A stretch of DNA of 5,397 nt from Natrialbaceae archaeon (GTDB lineage Archaea; Halobacteriota; Halobacteria; Halobacteriales; Natrialbaceae), in NCBI GenBank assembly GCA_003552885.1, contig PUPA01000159.1, positions 1 to 5,397 of the forward strand, read 5' to 3'. The position numbers and the translations under genes were made by a program. This document shows, in pieces, positions 4,646 through 5,397 of this stretch. Below the pieces are notes generated by a model. It was not told the origin of the DNA. It saw nothing but the letters and a program-made list of their open reading frames with translations, and did not search any database. Positions within the stretch are counted from its first letter, which is position 1. Each line of letters opens with the position of its first letter.

Positions 4646-5397
4646 TCAGTCGTCCCCTTGCCGTGGTGTAAAGCCCCTGTCGGTTACGGCATCCTCGACG
4701 CCGGCGGGCTGGTCGAGGAGGTGACACGCGGCACGATGATCCTGCCTCTCCTGTAGTGCCGGCGTGACGTCTTCACAGACGCTCTCGTACGCCGCGAGCG
4801 ACTCCTCCGCCTCCTCCCACTCGTCCTCGAGGGCGACGGAGAGGGCTTCCCGAACGCGCGAGCGGTGTGGCTCCGAGAGCGCCGCTTCCTCGAGGTCGAG
4901 CATCGTGTCGACGATCCGGTCTGCGAGGTCGTCCGTCTCGTCCGTCTCGAGGAACTCCTTCGTGCCGGAGAGATCGACGTCCTGGTTTCGTATCCGGTCC
5001 CGGACGGTCTGGACGGTCCGGAACTCGTCCTGTTCGATGTCGACGTCGTCGGGCGGGATCACCGACGGACATCGCGTTCTGAAGCGACAGCCGGTCGGTG
5101 GGTTCCGCGGTGAGGGCACTTCGCCGGAGAGCGTGTCGACGTCGCGCTCACGCTCCCCGACGTCGACGCGGGGGACACTCTCTAAGAGTGCCTTCGTGTA
5201 TGGGTGCTGTGGGTCGGAAAAGAGGTCCCGACTGGGTCCAACCTCGACGATTTCACCGAGATACATGACGGCGACACGGTCACAGATGTGGCGAATAACC
5301 GAGAGGTCGTGTGAAACGAGCAGATAGGTCAGTCCGAACTCGGACTGGAGGTCGTCGAGCAAGTTCAGAATCTGGGCCTGCACGGAGACGTCGAGCG
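4646..5397 (-). CDS. Peptide ABC transporter ATP-binding protein, OppF/DppF type (C-terminal part)
   Basis: ATP-hydrolysing subunit of an oligopeptide/dipeptide-type ABC importer, bound to the inner face of the membrane. The gene runs off the right edge; only the last 249 residues are seen, beginning at the D-loop (LDVS). Walker A, the signature motif and most of Walker B lie outside. The GTG at 5383 is an internal Val codon of LDVSVQAQILNLL, not a start. That motif, GLTYLLVSHDLSVIRHICDRVAVMYLGEIVE with the H-loop His, and HPYTKALLESVP are characteristic of the F-type partner and the oligopeptide-transporter C-terminal domain. Counting Val at 5383 as 1, GCRFRTRC holds Cys99 and Cys105, SVC Cys203 and AACHL Cys220. 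In typical relatives the second and third cysteines are only a few residues apart; here an acidic 97-residue, probably helical segment intervenes. Such insertions seem, from memory, common in haloarchaeal members. The D, permease and binding-protein genes would lie beyond the window. Substrate unknown. Confidence 0.93.
   Translation of the reverse strand, partial: LDVSVQAQILNLLDDLQSEFGLTYLLVSHDLSVIRHICDRVAVMYLGEIVEVGPSRDLFSDPQHPYTKALLESVPRVDVGERERDVDTLSGEVPSPRNPPTGCRFRTRCPSVIPPDDVDIEQDEFRTVQTVRDRIRNQDVDLSGTKEFLETDETDDLADRIVDTMLDLEEAALSEPHRSRVREALSVALEDEWEEAEESLAAYESVCEDVTPALQERQDHRAACHLLDQPAGVEDAVTDRGFTPRQGDD

Noticed and set aside
5381..5383. GTG at 5383 as the start of the transporter ATPase
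   Set aside because: The codons before it encode LDVS, the D-loop that always precedes VQAQILNLL in this family, so the gene continues past the window edge.

Overview
The window looks like an ordinary chromosomal stretch of a halophilic archaeon (Halobacteria). The DNA is very GC-rich. Coding sequences pack closely, the aspartate kinase and GNAT-like proteins are rich in Asp and Glu, and several genes have a TATA-like element about 25-35 bases upstream of the start with no Shine-Dalgarno site, the usual haloarchaeal arrangement for leaderless transcripts. Genus cannot be fixed from the sequence alone.

Layout, left to right. A short [2Fe-2S] ferredoxin (plus strand, 7-336) converges on an unrecognised 270-residue protein (minus strand, 343-1155) with only 6 bases between the stop codons and a small hairpin covering both. 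The unrecognised gene lies 42 bases downstream of a complete aspartate kinase (minus, 1198-2376), so the two may share a transcript, although the downstream gene also has a possible TATA element of its own. The 158-base gap at 2377-2534 is a divergent promoter region: it serves the aspartate kinase leftward and a small GNAT-like acetyltransferase (plus, 2535-2978) rightward. The GNAT gene converges, 7 bases apart, on a polytopic GT87-type glycosyltransferase (minus, 2986-4287). A 358-base non-coding gap (4288-4645) holds the probable promoter of the glycosyltransferase and an unexplained 9-base inverted repeat. The window ends inside the C-terminal part of an OppF/DppF-type peptide transporter ATPase (minus, 4646 to beyond 5397).

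The genes do not form one pathway. Aspartate kinase starts Thr/Met(/Lys) synthesis, the ferredoxin is a one-electron carrier, the GT87 protein is a membrane glycosyltransferase probably using a polyprenyl-phosphate sugar, and the ATPase powers peptide (or other solute) import. No mobile element, CRISPR array, tRNA, rRNA or defence system is visible, and I found no convincing new multi-gene system. The points most worth checking are the unknown protein, the long acidic insertion between the cysteine pairs of the transporter ATPase, the 12-base palindrome over the glycosyltransferase start codon, the inverted repeat in the 358-base gap, and a possible upstream reading frame overlapping the aspartate kinase start.
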